IMG/VR virus record: IMGVR_UViG_3300005617_000114
Span: 1-25,796 of that record
DNA length: 25,796 nucleotides
DNA from: a virus
Strand: one strand, 5' to 3'
Translations under genes and position numbers: made by a program
In this document: piece by piece, positions 12,942 to 18,664 of the stretch
Layout of the letters: each line of letters begins with the position of its first letter
Position numbering within the stretch: the stretch's first letter is position 1
The notes under the pieces: generated by a model
Told to the model about the DNA's origin: nothing
Database searches by the model: none
Seen by the model: the letters and a program-made list of their open reading frames with translations, nothing else

Positions 12942-13237
12942 AGTACCTCCGTCAGGATGCGCCAGGACTTGAGGCTCAGTCCGTCGAAAGTTACCTCGAC
13001 AGGCTTTCCGATGAGCCCCGCGACGGTTTGGACTTTCGCGGCCCGCAGGAGTTCAATGATCTTGTCGCCGAAATGGTCCCATCTGCCAGTCTCTTGAACT
13101 TCACGAGGGAACACCCCGAGAAAGTCTCCACAGACCATCGACCCCGAAGTGAATCCTATTGTCAGGCCGAACATGACATCTTGATAGCCTCCGAATCCAA
13201 CCTCGGCGCGGTCGATCTTGGCCAGTACCTTTTCCAT
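12938..13237 (-). CDS. Conserved phage protein of unknown function
   Basis: 99 aa, with AGGAGGG upstream of the ATG. The pattern AEVGFGGYQDVMFGLTIGF at the start, a central WDHFGDKIIELLRAAKVQTV and the ending KPVEVTFDGLSLKSWRILTE are recognised from uncharacterised proteins near recombination genes in many phages. No catalytic motif is known. Sits between helicase and exonuclease, coupled to the exonuclease. Confidence 0.75.
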   Translation of the reverse strand: MEKVLAKIDRAEVGFGGYQDVMFGLTIGFTSGSMVCGDFLGVFPREVQETGRWDHFGDKIIELLRAAKVQTVAGLIGKPVEVTFDGLSLKSWRILTEVL

Positions 13238-13240
13238 GGG

Positions 13241-14794
13241 CTATGCCCTCCTCTTCTGCTTCAATTCCCACATCTTCTCCGTCCACCCCGGCTTATAGCC
13301 GACGACCTCGGCCAGGGCTTCAACTTTTCTGCGCCGTGTCTCCACGTCATCTTTCCCTTCCATGATCTGGAACGCCTTCGCCATCAGCATTTTCGCCTTC
13401 ATCCCCTGCTCGGCCGCCATGGCTCGGGCGACAAATGCCGCCATGTCTGAGGCGTCATTCTGGTCTAGGCCCGCCTCCACCAGATCGCCCTCGACGATGC
13501 GAAGCTCCTCCTGCTTTTTCATCAGGTCCGCCGCCTGGAATGAGTGACCGCACGCAGGACACGACCGAGGCCGACCGGGCCAGACGCCGTAGCACTTCGG
13601 GCAGGTCGTCGTCGCAGGCGGTAGCTCGCCCTTGAGCCGCTTGGGGCTATCTAGGCTCCACTGCCGGTCGGCGAGAGGGTGGCCGTGCAGGGCGAAGTTC
13701 CCCGCATGGTCGAGGATGATCGAGCGCGGCTTGCCACTCATGGCGATAGCCTGTAGCCGGCCCTCGCGGGTCGAGAGGTCGCGGTCAGGGGCGTAGACCG
13801 GGCGCCCTATTCTCCCGTCCCATTGAAGCTCGAGTGTCAGCGACATGGTTTTCCTGAGCTTGATCAATCCAGTTGCTACTGGTATGTCCACGCCCTCACC
13901 GATCAAATCTTTGAAAAGTAAAAGTTGCCACTTCCCATTAGCCAGACCTTGGATCGCGTCATCTCGGTCCGAATCCGACATCTCGCCGTCAACTTCGCGG
14001 GCTCGGTATCCAGCCTGCCTAAACTGATCGGCATAGAGCTCTGCCTCGGCCAGGGAATTGCAAGCCACCAGCGTCGGAGCACCATCAAGTCGTTTTCGAT
14101 AATGGGAAATCACGTCGCCTACGATGCGCTTTTGGCTCATGACCTTTTCTTGCTCTTTGGTATCGAAGTCGCCTTGAACAATATGGAAAGTCTCGTGTAG
14201 TTCCTCGGGGACGGTGTAGACGGTTGGGAAAGTTAAATAGCCTTCCTCGGTGGCTTCACGCGGGTTCATGCCGTAGACGATATGATCCCAGCATACCCGA
14301 AGCCCGCGACCGTCCAGCCTAGCGGGGGTAGCTGTTACCCCCATGCGTGGCACTGACCCATAGTAAAAAATGACCTTACCCCAGGAGTTTTCTCTTTGCC
14401 CGTGGTGAGCCTCGTCGCTGATAATAAAGTCGGGACGCCAAATCTGGTCTAGCCGGTTCACTAAAGTCTGGACGCTGGCCACCTGGATCAAGTCTCCAGT
14501 CATAGGTTTTCCGGACACAATCTGACCACATGGCACGCCCATGCGATAGAGGCTTTTTACGGTCTGATCCAAAATCTCGCGGCGGTGGACGAGAATCAAT
14601 GTCCTCTTGCCCCAGGAACGGAGCTTCTCAGCCACCGCGCAGAACATGGCCGTCTTGCCGGTGCCGGTCGCAGAGACCACCAGGGGCGCGAGGATCTCGG
14701 GGCGGGCTCGCTCCGGGTCCTTGATGTGCATCAAGATGTCAAGGATGGCCTTGTCGTTCAGCACGCGCTTCTGATAGGGGCGGAGTTCGATCAT
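13241..14794 (-). CDS. DEAH-box superfamily II helicase
   Basis: 517 aa. Motifs are in order: LRPYQ (4-8); motif I ATGTGKT (42-48); Ia LVHRRE (68-73); II DEAHH (127-131); III VTATPAR (153-159); V GEGVDIP (299-305); VI QWDGRIGRP (324-332). The C-terminus has a zinc ribbon (CPKC 398-401, CPAC 412-415). This resembles phage helicases of the SSL2/type III restriction-like group found in replication and recombination modules. It would unwind DNA using ATP. Its start overlaps the upstream stop (TAATG). Confidence 0.9.
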   Translation of the reverse strand: MIELRPYQKRVLNDKAILDILMHIKDPERARPEILAPLVVSATGTGKTAMFCAVAEKLRSWGKRTLILVHRREILDQTVKSLYRMGVPCGQIVSGKPMTGDLIQVASVQTLVNRLDQIWRPDFIISDEAHHGQRENSWGKVIFYYGSVPRMGVTATPARLDGRGLRVCWDHIVYGMNPREATEEGYLTFPTVYTVPEELHETFHIVQGDFDTKEQEKVMSQKRIVGDVISHYRKRLDGAPTLVACNSLAEAELYADQFRQAGYRAREVDGEMSDSDRDDAIQGLANGKWQLLLFKDLIGEGVDIPVATGLIKLRKTMSLTLELQWDGRIGRPVYAPDRDLSTREGRLQAIAMSGKPRSIILDHAGNFALHGHPLADRQWSLDSPKRLKGELPPATTTCPKCYGVWPGRPRSCPACGHSFQAADLMKKQEELRIVEGDLVEAGLDQNDASDMAAFVARAMAAEQGMKAKMLMAKAFQIMEGKDDVETRRRKVEALAEVVGYKPGWTEKMWELKQKRRA

Positions 14795-15339
14795 TAGGGC
14801 GCGAGCCTCTTGAACTCGATGACGCGCACGACGGGGTTTTCATCCCATCTTCCTGGGCCGTTTATGGACTCCCAGAGCTTACGGTAGGCGTCGAAATATC
14901 TGGTCATCCTATCGCCAGCGCCCTCGTGGTAGTGGACATCTTCTAGCCATATACCTTCGGCCTTGACATCGCCAAGAGTTATATTATGCAACCGTTCCTC
15001 GCGTAGGCCGGTGATTTCCAGGGTGATGCGAGATTGCTTTCGGAACATGAAAAGGGATGGACGCCAGATAGTTTCACTATCGTCAACATCTTGCATGTCA
15101 GCACGGAAAATCAAATGGTCGTCACCGATGGCTTGAGAAATATAGAGCTTCCCCGGCCATCCATCTGGCTCGTCTGTTTCTTCGACCTTTCCTATGCACC
15201 AAGTTTCCTTGACCCAAATCCGATCTCCTACGTCCCATCTTTTATTGAGATCTAGGCGCCTCGTCTGCGTCTTTGGGTCGATCTTTCTCAGCAATGCTCG
15301 GACCATCTCGGCCCGGAACATCAAGCCGTGCTCTCTCAT
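14794..15339 (-). CDS. ASCH-domain-like phage protein
   Basis: 181 aa. The sequence follows a phage pattern often annotated ASCH: FRAEMVRALLRKIDPKTQTR (residues 8-27), VGDRIWVKETW (37-47), FRADMQDVDD, WRPSLFMFRKQSRITLEITG with LREERLHNIT after it, and WESINGPGRWDENPVVRVIE near the end. ASCH domains have a PUA-like fold and may bind RNA or modified nucleobases, but the role in phages is not settled. RBS AAGGTAGGGTAG precedes the ATG. A 15-bp palindrome lies in the short gap upstream. Confidence 0.75.
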   Translation of the reverse strand: MREHGLMFRAEMVRALLRKIDPKTQTRRLDLNKRWDVGDRIWVKETWCIGKVEETDEPDGWPGKLYISQAIGDDHLIFRADMQDVDDSETIWRPSLFMFRKQSRITLEITGLREERLHNITLGDVKAEGIWLEDVHYHEGAGDRMTRYFDAYRKLWESINGPGRWDENPVVRVIEFKRLAP

Positions 15340-15362
15340 GTGTCTACCCTACCTTTTGACTC

Positions 15363-15377
15363 TGCACCAATGGTGCA
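15363..15377. repeat. 15-bp palindrome TGCACCAATGGTGCA
   Basis: Perfect 7-bp arms around one base, directly after a stop codon (15379-15381) and 24 bases before the ASCH gene start. It is in one of the few intergenic gaps of the P4 operon. No T-run follows on the minus strand, so it is an operator-like or mRNA-hairpin signal and not a terminator. Confidence 0.5.
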
Positions 15378-15378
15378 T

Positions 15379-15735
15379 TCATTTCCGCACCGCCAGCATA
15401 TCCCGATCCGCCGCGACGGCCTTGTGGATGAAATACCGACCGGAGAACAGCCTACCAGTCCCGATGAATGACGCCTTGAATGGGCCGATGGCCTCGATGG
15501 CGTCTGTCATGCCCGATAGCCATCGCTCGCCGGTCTGGTAATCATGGATGAGCAAGTCCATCGGCGCGGCGCGCTTCTTGTACTTCTTCGGCGCCTGCCT
15601 CCGCTGGGGCGCAGGCCGCATCCGAGTGTCATTGATGCGCAGGCCCAGCGGACAGTCGGCCATGGTGAACCGCGGACGGTCCTCGGGCTCGGTGACGATG
15701 TGTTCAAAGGACTTTCCGTCCCACCAGAAGCTCAT
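15379..15735 (-). CDS. Protein of unknown function
   Basis: 118 aa, ATG at 15735 overlapping the upstream stop (ATGA). Starts MSFWWDGKSFEHIVTEPEDR; a basic Pro/Arg/Lys linker (RMRPAPQRRQAPKKYKKRAA) is followed by a beta-like domain (MDLLIHDYQTGERWLSGMTD). No family recognised. Co-transcribed with recombination genes from P4. Confidence 0.65.
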   Translation of the reverse strand: MSFWWDGKSFEHIVTEPEDRPRFTMADCPLGLRINDTRMRPAPQRRQAPKKYKKRAAPMDLLIHDYQTGERWLSGMTDAIEAIGPFKASFIGTGRLFSGRYFIHKAVAADRDMLAVRK

Positions 15736-15983
15736 GGGTTGTCCCTCCATCGGATTCCACAGGCCGGGCATATGTGCTCATAGAGGGCGCGGCCGCTCCA
15801 GCCGATTTTCCAAAACTTGACTTGCGCGGCATGGGCTGCTTGTTCGGGCGTCTTCGTCGCCGGCCACGCGGGGCCGCAGAGTTCGATGTGACGGCGCATT
15901 GCTTCGACGTCCTGCGGATGATGCTGGACGACGAGCGGATGCGTGATGATGAAGCGGATGGGCTTGGCGGGGGCATCGCTCAT
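15732..15983 (-). CDS. Small protein with C-terminal CxxC
   Basis: 83 aa, ATG at 15983 overlapping the upstream stop (ATGA). His-rich N-terminal part (IITHPLVVQHHPQDVEAMRR) and a C-terminal ICPACGIRW. Cys/His content suggests a zinc site. No family recognised. Confidence 0.65.
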   Translation of the reverse strand: MSDAPAKPIRFIITHPLVVQHHPQDVEAMRRHIELCGPAWPATKTPEQAAHAAQVKFWKIGWSGRALYEHICPACGIRWRDNP

Positions 15984-16498
15984 GATAGGGCCTCGCCACA
16001 GTTCGGGCACTTTTCGGGAGTTCCAGGAGTGACACAGAAGCACGACGGGCACATGACGTTAGGTTCGGATTCGGTGTCATCATCCGTCAGGCCCATTTCG
16101 TCAAGCCACTCGTCATGGTCCCCGTGATCTCGGATGATCGATGCCATCTCCTTCACCATGGCGCGGGCTTCGTCGCGTTCGCGGAGTAGTGCCGTGTTTT
16201 CGTTCCCCTTGGCCATGACGTCGTCGCTCATGATGTCCATGTCGTCTCGTATCATCTTGAGTCGACGCGAAATCGGTAGGCCGTTCTCGAGGTCGCCGAG
16301 TTCCATCCCCCGGCAAGCGTTCACGGCGGCAACGATGCGGCGGGCTCGGATCTCCGATCTATCGTCCCCGATACCGATACCGAGCGTTCCCTCATCGTAG
16401 GCGATGATCCTTCCTTCGGCGTCCACGATCCATTCGCAGTGTTCCTCGATCCTGATGGGCTCGACCATCTTCTGGCTGTCGTCGTCTTCGGTACTCAT
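15980..16498 (-). CDS. Phage protein with ARRIVAAVNAC motif and zinc ribbon
   Basis: 172 aa. Residues 53-65 (ARRIVAAVNACRG) followed by LENGLPISRR form a motif seen in many uncharacterised phage proteins. A charged helix (residues about 85-125) leads to a C-terminal zinc ribbon with CPSC and CPNC pairs about 16 residues apart. Acidic overall. The function is unknown; the ribbon may bind nucleic acid or protein. Coupled to both neighbours. Confidence 0.7.
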   Translation of the reverse strand: MSTEDDDSQKMVEPIRIEEHCEWIVDAEGRIIAYDEGTLGIGIGDDRSEIRARRIVAAVNACRGMELGDLENGLPISRRLKMIRDDMDIMSDDVMAKGNENTALLRERDEARAMVKEMASIIRDHGDHDEWLDEMGLTDDDTESEPNVMCPSCFCVTPGTPEKCPNCGEALS

Positions 16499-16995
16499 CC
16501 AAGCACCCTCCGCAAATATTCCACAGTCTCGGCAGGCAACGCCCGCCCATGCGCCAGCTCAAGGTACCGCCCGGGCCCGCAGTTGTAGGCCGCGACGCCG
16601 CCCCAAACGCCGAACCTGCTGACCAGCGCCGCGAGGTAGGCACACCCGAGCTTTGCCGAGTGCACCGGGTTGCGCCAATCGAAGTTCGATGGGCACCAGC
16701 CGAGGTAACGGACCACGAGGTCATCTTGCCATTGGACGCTGATCTGCATCAGACCGCGGGCGATGACTTTGCAGTCGCGCCGGCTCTGGGCGCCTGGCCG
16801 AAGACTCGACTCCGCCCACGCCACCGAGAAGACGAGCACCGGGTCAAGGTGGAACTCGCGCGCCGCGTCGAGGAGGGCCGTGATGACGCGCATGAGCTTC
16901 GGCTCGGGCTCCGGCGGGTAGACGACGCGCGGCACTGGGTCGGCGCCAACGTGCGCGGCTAGGGCGAACGCGAGGATGAAGGTGGCTCGGATCAC
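16495..16995 (-). CDS. Secreted lytic transglycosylase (SLT fold)
   Basis: 166 aa, GTG at 16995. A signal peptide is clear (IRATFILAFALAAHVGA, cleavage near residue 18). The SLT domain has catalytic AWAESSLRP (Glu62), GLMQIS (81-86) and AAYNCGPG (135-142). The enzyme cleaves the MurNAc-GlcNAc bond with 1,6-anhydro product in the periplasm. Cys75, Cys101, Cys118 and Cys139 could form disulfides, fitting an exported protein. Being in the P4 recombination operon and not with the lysis genes, it may be a virion-entry or early wall-remodelling enzyme, or a secreted lysis enzyme. Confidence 0.9.
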   Translation of the reverse strand: MIRATFILAFALAAHVGADPVPRVVYPPEPEPKLMRVITALLDAAREFHLDPVLVFSVAWAESSLRPGAQSRRDCKVIARGLMQISVQWQDDLVVRYLGWCPSNFDWRNPVHSAKLGCAYLAALVSRFGVWGGVAAYNCGPGRYLELAHGRALPAETVEYLRRVLG

Positions 16996-17123
16996 ACTGC
17001 CCCCGGCGGCAGATCGTCATCATCATCGTCTCGGCGCTTGGTCGTCGGGTCCAAGAGGATCGCGATGAGAAGGCCCACGAGGACGATCAACGCCCCCGTG
17101 ATGTACCAGAGTTCGGTGGTCAT
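16992..17123 (-). CDS. 43-aa single-pass membrane protein
   Basis: Reads MTTELWYITGALIVLVGLLI at the start, giving one membrane helix (residues 7-24), then a basic-acidic tail with six Asp in a row. The ATG at 17123 overlaps the upstream stop (ATGA) and the stop overlaps the transglycosylase start. Immediate pairing with an exported wall enzyme suggests a joint role at the membrane, for example a holin-like or inhibitor role, but this is inference. Confidence 0.7.
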   Translation of the reverse strand: MTTELWYITGALIVLVGLLIAILLDPTTKRRDDDDDDLPPGAV

Positions 17124-17458
17124 GCTTGCTCCTTGCGCCGTTGCATCATCTCCCAGAACTCGGCCAGCGCCTCCGTGCTCAGGTTGGGTTTGTCGAAGCC
17201 GCCGACGCGCACCCACCGCTCAAGATCGGCGGACAGGTCGTCCCACAGCTTGGCCTTGTCGGGGGTGTGCTTGACCCGTGACAGCCGACCAGGGTGGACG
17301 AGCAAGCGCCCGGCGTGAGTACTGATCATCGCGCCGGATTCGCTCAGGTTAAAGAGCGTGACCGGTGCGCCTTCAAATAGGACCGTAGTGGCGATGTCAG
17401 CCTGTCCGATGGGCGTCTCCGCCACCAGCTTCCGCAGTTCGTCGGCTTGGTCAGGCAT
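17120..17458 (-). CDS. Protein of unknown function
   Basis: 112 aa. N-terminal half has strands (IATTVLFEGAPVTLFNLSES), the C-terminal half is helical and Trp-containing (KLWDDLSADLERWVRVGGFD). ATG at 17458 overlaps the upstream stop by 8 bases. No motif recognised. Confidence 0.65.
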   Translation of the reverse strand: MPDQADELRKLVAETPIGQADIATTVLFEGAPVTLFNLSESGAMISTHAGRLLVHPGRLSRVKHTPDKAKLWDDLSADLERWVRVGGFDKPNLSTEALAEFWEMMQRRKEQA

Positions 17459-17582
17459 AGTAGACCTTCTCGAGCACCCACCACAGCCACCGAGTCTGAT
17501 GGGCAGTCACGCGACGCGGGAAAATCTGCTTCCACCATTTTCTACCAGCATAAAAATGCCAGACGACTTTGTATGTCTTCAT
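17451..17582 (-). CDS. 43-aa aromatic, basic protein, first gene of P4
   Basis: Reads MKTYKVVWHFYAGRKWWKQI, then FPRRVTAHQTRWLWWVLEKV. It has six Trp and many Lys/Arg in 43 residues. GGAGGA is 4 bases before the ATG at 17582, and the P4 transcript starts about 14 bases upstream, so the signals for expression are better than for most genes here. No family recognised; possibly membrane-associated or a small inhibitor. Confidence 0.7.
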   Translation of the reverse strand: MKTYKVVWHFYAGRKWWKQIFPRRVTAHQTRWLWWVLEKVYYA

Positions 17583-17595
17583 TTCTTCCTCCAAT

Positions 17596-17631
17596 CGTAT
17601 ACACTGTATTACAGCTACTACAACTTGTCAA
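17596..17631 (-). promoter_or_regulatory. Promoter P4 with operator over the -10 box
   Basis: Minus strand: consensus TTGACA -35 (17626-17631), 17 bp, TACAGT -10 (17603-17608), predicted start near 17596. The operator copy TGTAATACAGTGTATACG (17596-17613) contains the -10 box, so occupancy would exclude polymerase. The -35 box lies inside the last codons of the VRR-NUC gene. Confidence 0.8.
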
Positions 17632-18055
17632 TACCTTTCTTCCGCACCGTCTTGGGCTCCGGCCACGGCACCAATACAGGCCCCTCCGCCGTCTCGCGGG
17701 CAACGTATCCTAGGCCCCCCGCCTTGACAACTTGGTCGAGGAAGTTCCGCTGATCTGGCGTCAGCGTCGGATAGGCGAGGCTCTTCTCCTCGACGGCGGT
17801 GAAGACGGCGAGGGTCTGGCCGACCATGGATGGAGTGACCGTGACGGGGGTCCAGCCGATTTTGTCGGAGGAGCCAACGCAGAGGCCGAACGACACCCGC
17901 GACGGGTGGGCAATGTAGATCCCGTGCGAGTTCTCCGGCTTCCATGCCACGACGCCAGCACCGGCCCAGGCTTTGCCCACGTTGTTCCTGAACAGCCTCG
18001 CGCCGAGCTTGGTCAGCATCGTGTTGACCCAGGCTGATAGGGTGGCGCTACTCAT
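17618..18055 (-). CDS. VRR-NUC domain nuclease
   Basis: 145 aa. The phage VRR-NUC pattern is clear: LFRNNVGKAW (21-30), SFGLCVGSSDKIGW (55-68, Asp64), TVTPSMVGQTLAVFTAVEEK (72-91, Glu89/Glu90 and Lys91) and LTPDQRNFLDQVVKAGG (98-114). This is a PD-(D/E)XK fold that in phages and FAN1 acts on branched DNA. It could resolve replication or recombination intermediates. The family usually has E-x-K; here E-E-K-S keeps the pair. Last gene of the P5 operon. Confidence 0.88.
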   Translation of the reverse strand: MSSATLSAWVNTMLTKLGARLFRNNVGKAWAGAGVVAWKPENSHGIYIAHPSRVSFGLCVGSSDKIGWTPVTVTPSMVGQTLAVFTAVEEKSLAYPTLTPDQRNFLDQVVKAGGLGYVARETAEGPVLVPWPEPKTVRKKGIDKL

Positions 18056-18252
18056 CGGTACGGCGTGAACGAGATGAGTCTCTCGTTACGCTCCACCCTA
18101 ACAAGTTCAAAGTAGGTCGCGGGATACGTCGCCGACTTGTCTTCGTAGGCTTTCTTCGCCAGACGTTCGTAGGGCTCATCAAAGGTTTTGATGACCTCGA
18201 TCCGGTTCGAGACGGTCGACTTGACCATCTCACGAAGTTCAAACGTCACCAT
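18052..18252 (-). CDS. Small protein of unknown function
   Basis: 66 aa, MVTFELREMVKSTVSNRIEV at the start, a helical middle (EPYERLAKKAYEDKS) and a strand-rich end (FELVRVERNERLISFTPYR). ATG at 18252 has GGGAG 7 bases upstream; the stop overlaps the nuclease start (ATGA). No family recognised. Confidence 0.65.
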   Translation of the reverse strand: MVTFELREMVKSTVSNRIEVIKTFDEPYERLAKKAYEDKSATYPATYFELVRVERNERLISFTPYR

Positions 18253-18664
18253 GGATCAACTCCCTGACCCATTGCCAGACTCGCCACCACCACGGGGCGC
18301 GGAGTCCTCGGGCGGCGTCGAAGTCGATGACGGGGCCAGTCCCCACGCCTTGCGGAATCCCTCCAATATGTCCCAGCACTTCCGCATTTCTTGGGCGGAC
18401 ACCGGAGGTAGACCCTCGTTCTCCCGCCTCGTCTTCACATAGCTCGAAAACTCGTCGAACGCTTCTTTCTCGGTCGGCACTCTCAACACGATGCTCTCCT
18501 TCGGGCTCCCGCCCATCAAACAAACTCCACTGCTCTGGTCCGCGCTCGGGTCGTCGATGCGCCCTGCACGTCGGGCCGATGCCCATGGCGACCGACTCCG
18601 GGTCAGTCAGCGGGCGGTGACAGATGCGGCAGACCGGCGACGCCACGTCAGAACGGGATATCAT
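18239..18664 (-). CDS. DUF6011-like small Cys protein with unusual C-terminal extension
   Basis: 141 aa if read to its stop. Residues 12-33 (VCRICHRPLTDPESVAMGIG, then PTCR) match the phage pattern CxxCxRPLTDPxSxxxGxGPxC of DUF6011-like proteins, a probable zinc site of unknown role. EQWSLFD (about 43-49) looks like the usual end of this family, but no stop follows. The next 60 codons have poor codon pattern where the overlapping gene is strong, then a Trp-rich end (WWWRVWQWVRELI) has good pattern again. The ATG at 18664 overlaps the primase stop by 17 bases. Confidence 0.6.
   Translation of the reverse strand: MISRSDVASPVCRICHRPLTDPESVAMGIGPTCRAHRRPERGPEQWSLFDGREPEGEHRVESADRERSVRRVFELCEDEAGERGSTSGVRPRNAEVLGHIGGIPQGVGTGPVIDFDAARGLRAPWWWRVWQWVRELIHGDV
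18256..18516 (-). CDS. Small helical protein overlapping the DUF6011-like frame
   Basis: 86 aa. Core TEKEAFDEFSSYVKTRRENE, then GLPPVSAQEMRKCWDILEGF, reads like a natural helical protein. Third-position GC is high, in contrast to the overlapping frame over the same bases. GGAG lies about 9 bases before the ATG at 18516, and the stop is 3 bases before the next gene's start. The last 28 residues are low-complexity (Ser/Pro/Gly), and in that part the other frame has the better codon pattern. Confidence 0.65.
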   Translation of the reverse strand: MGGSPKESIVLRVPTEKEAFDEFSSYVKTRRENEGLPPVSAQEMRKCWDILEGFRKAWGLAPSSTSTPPEDSAPRGGGESGNGSGS

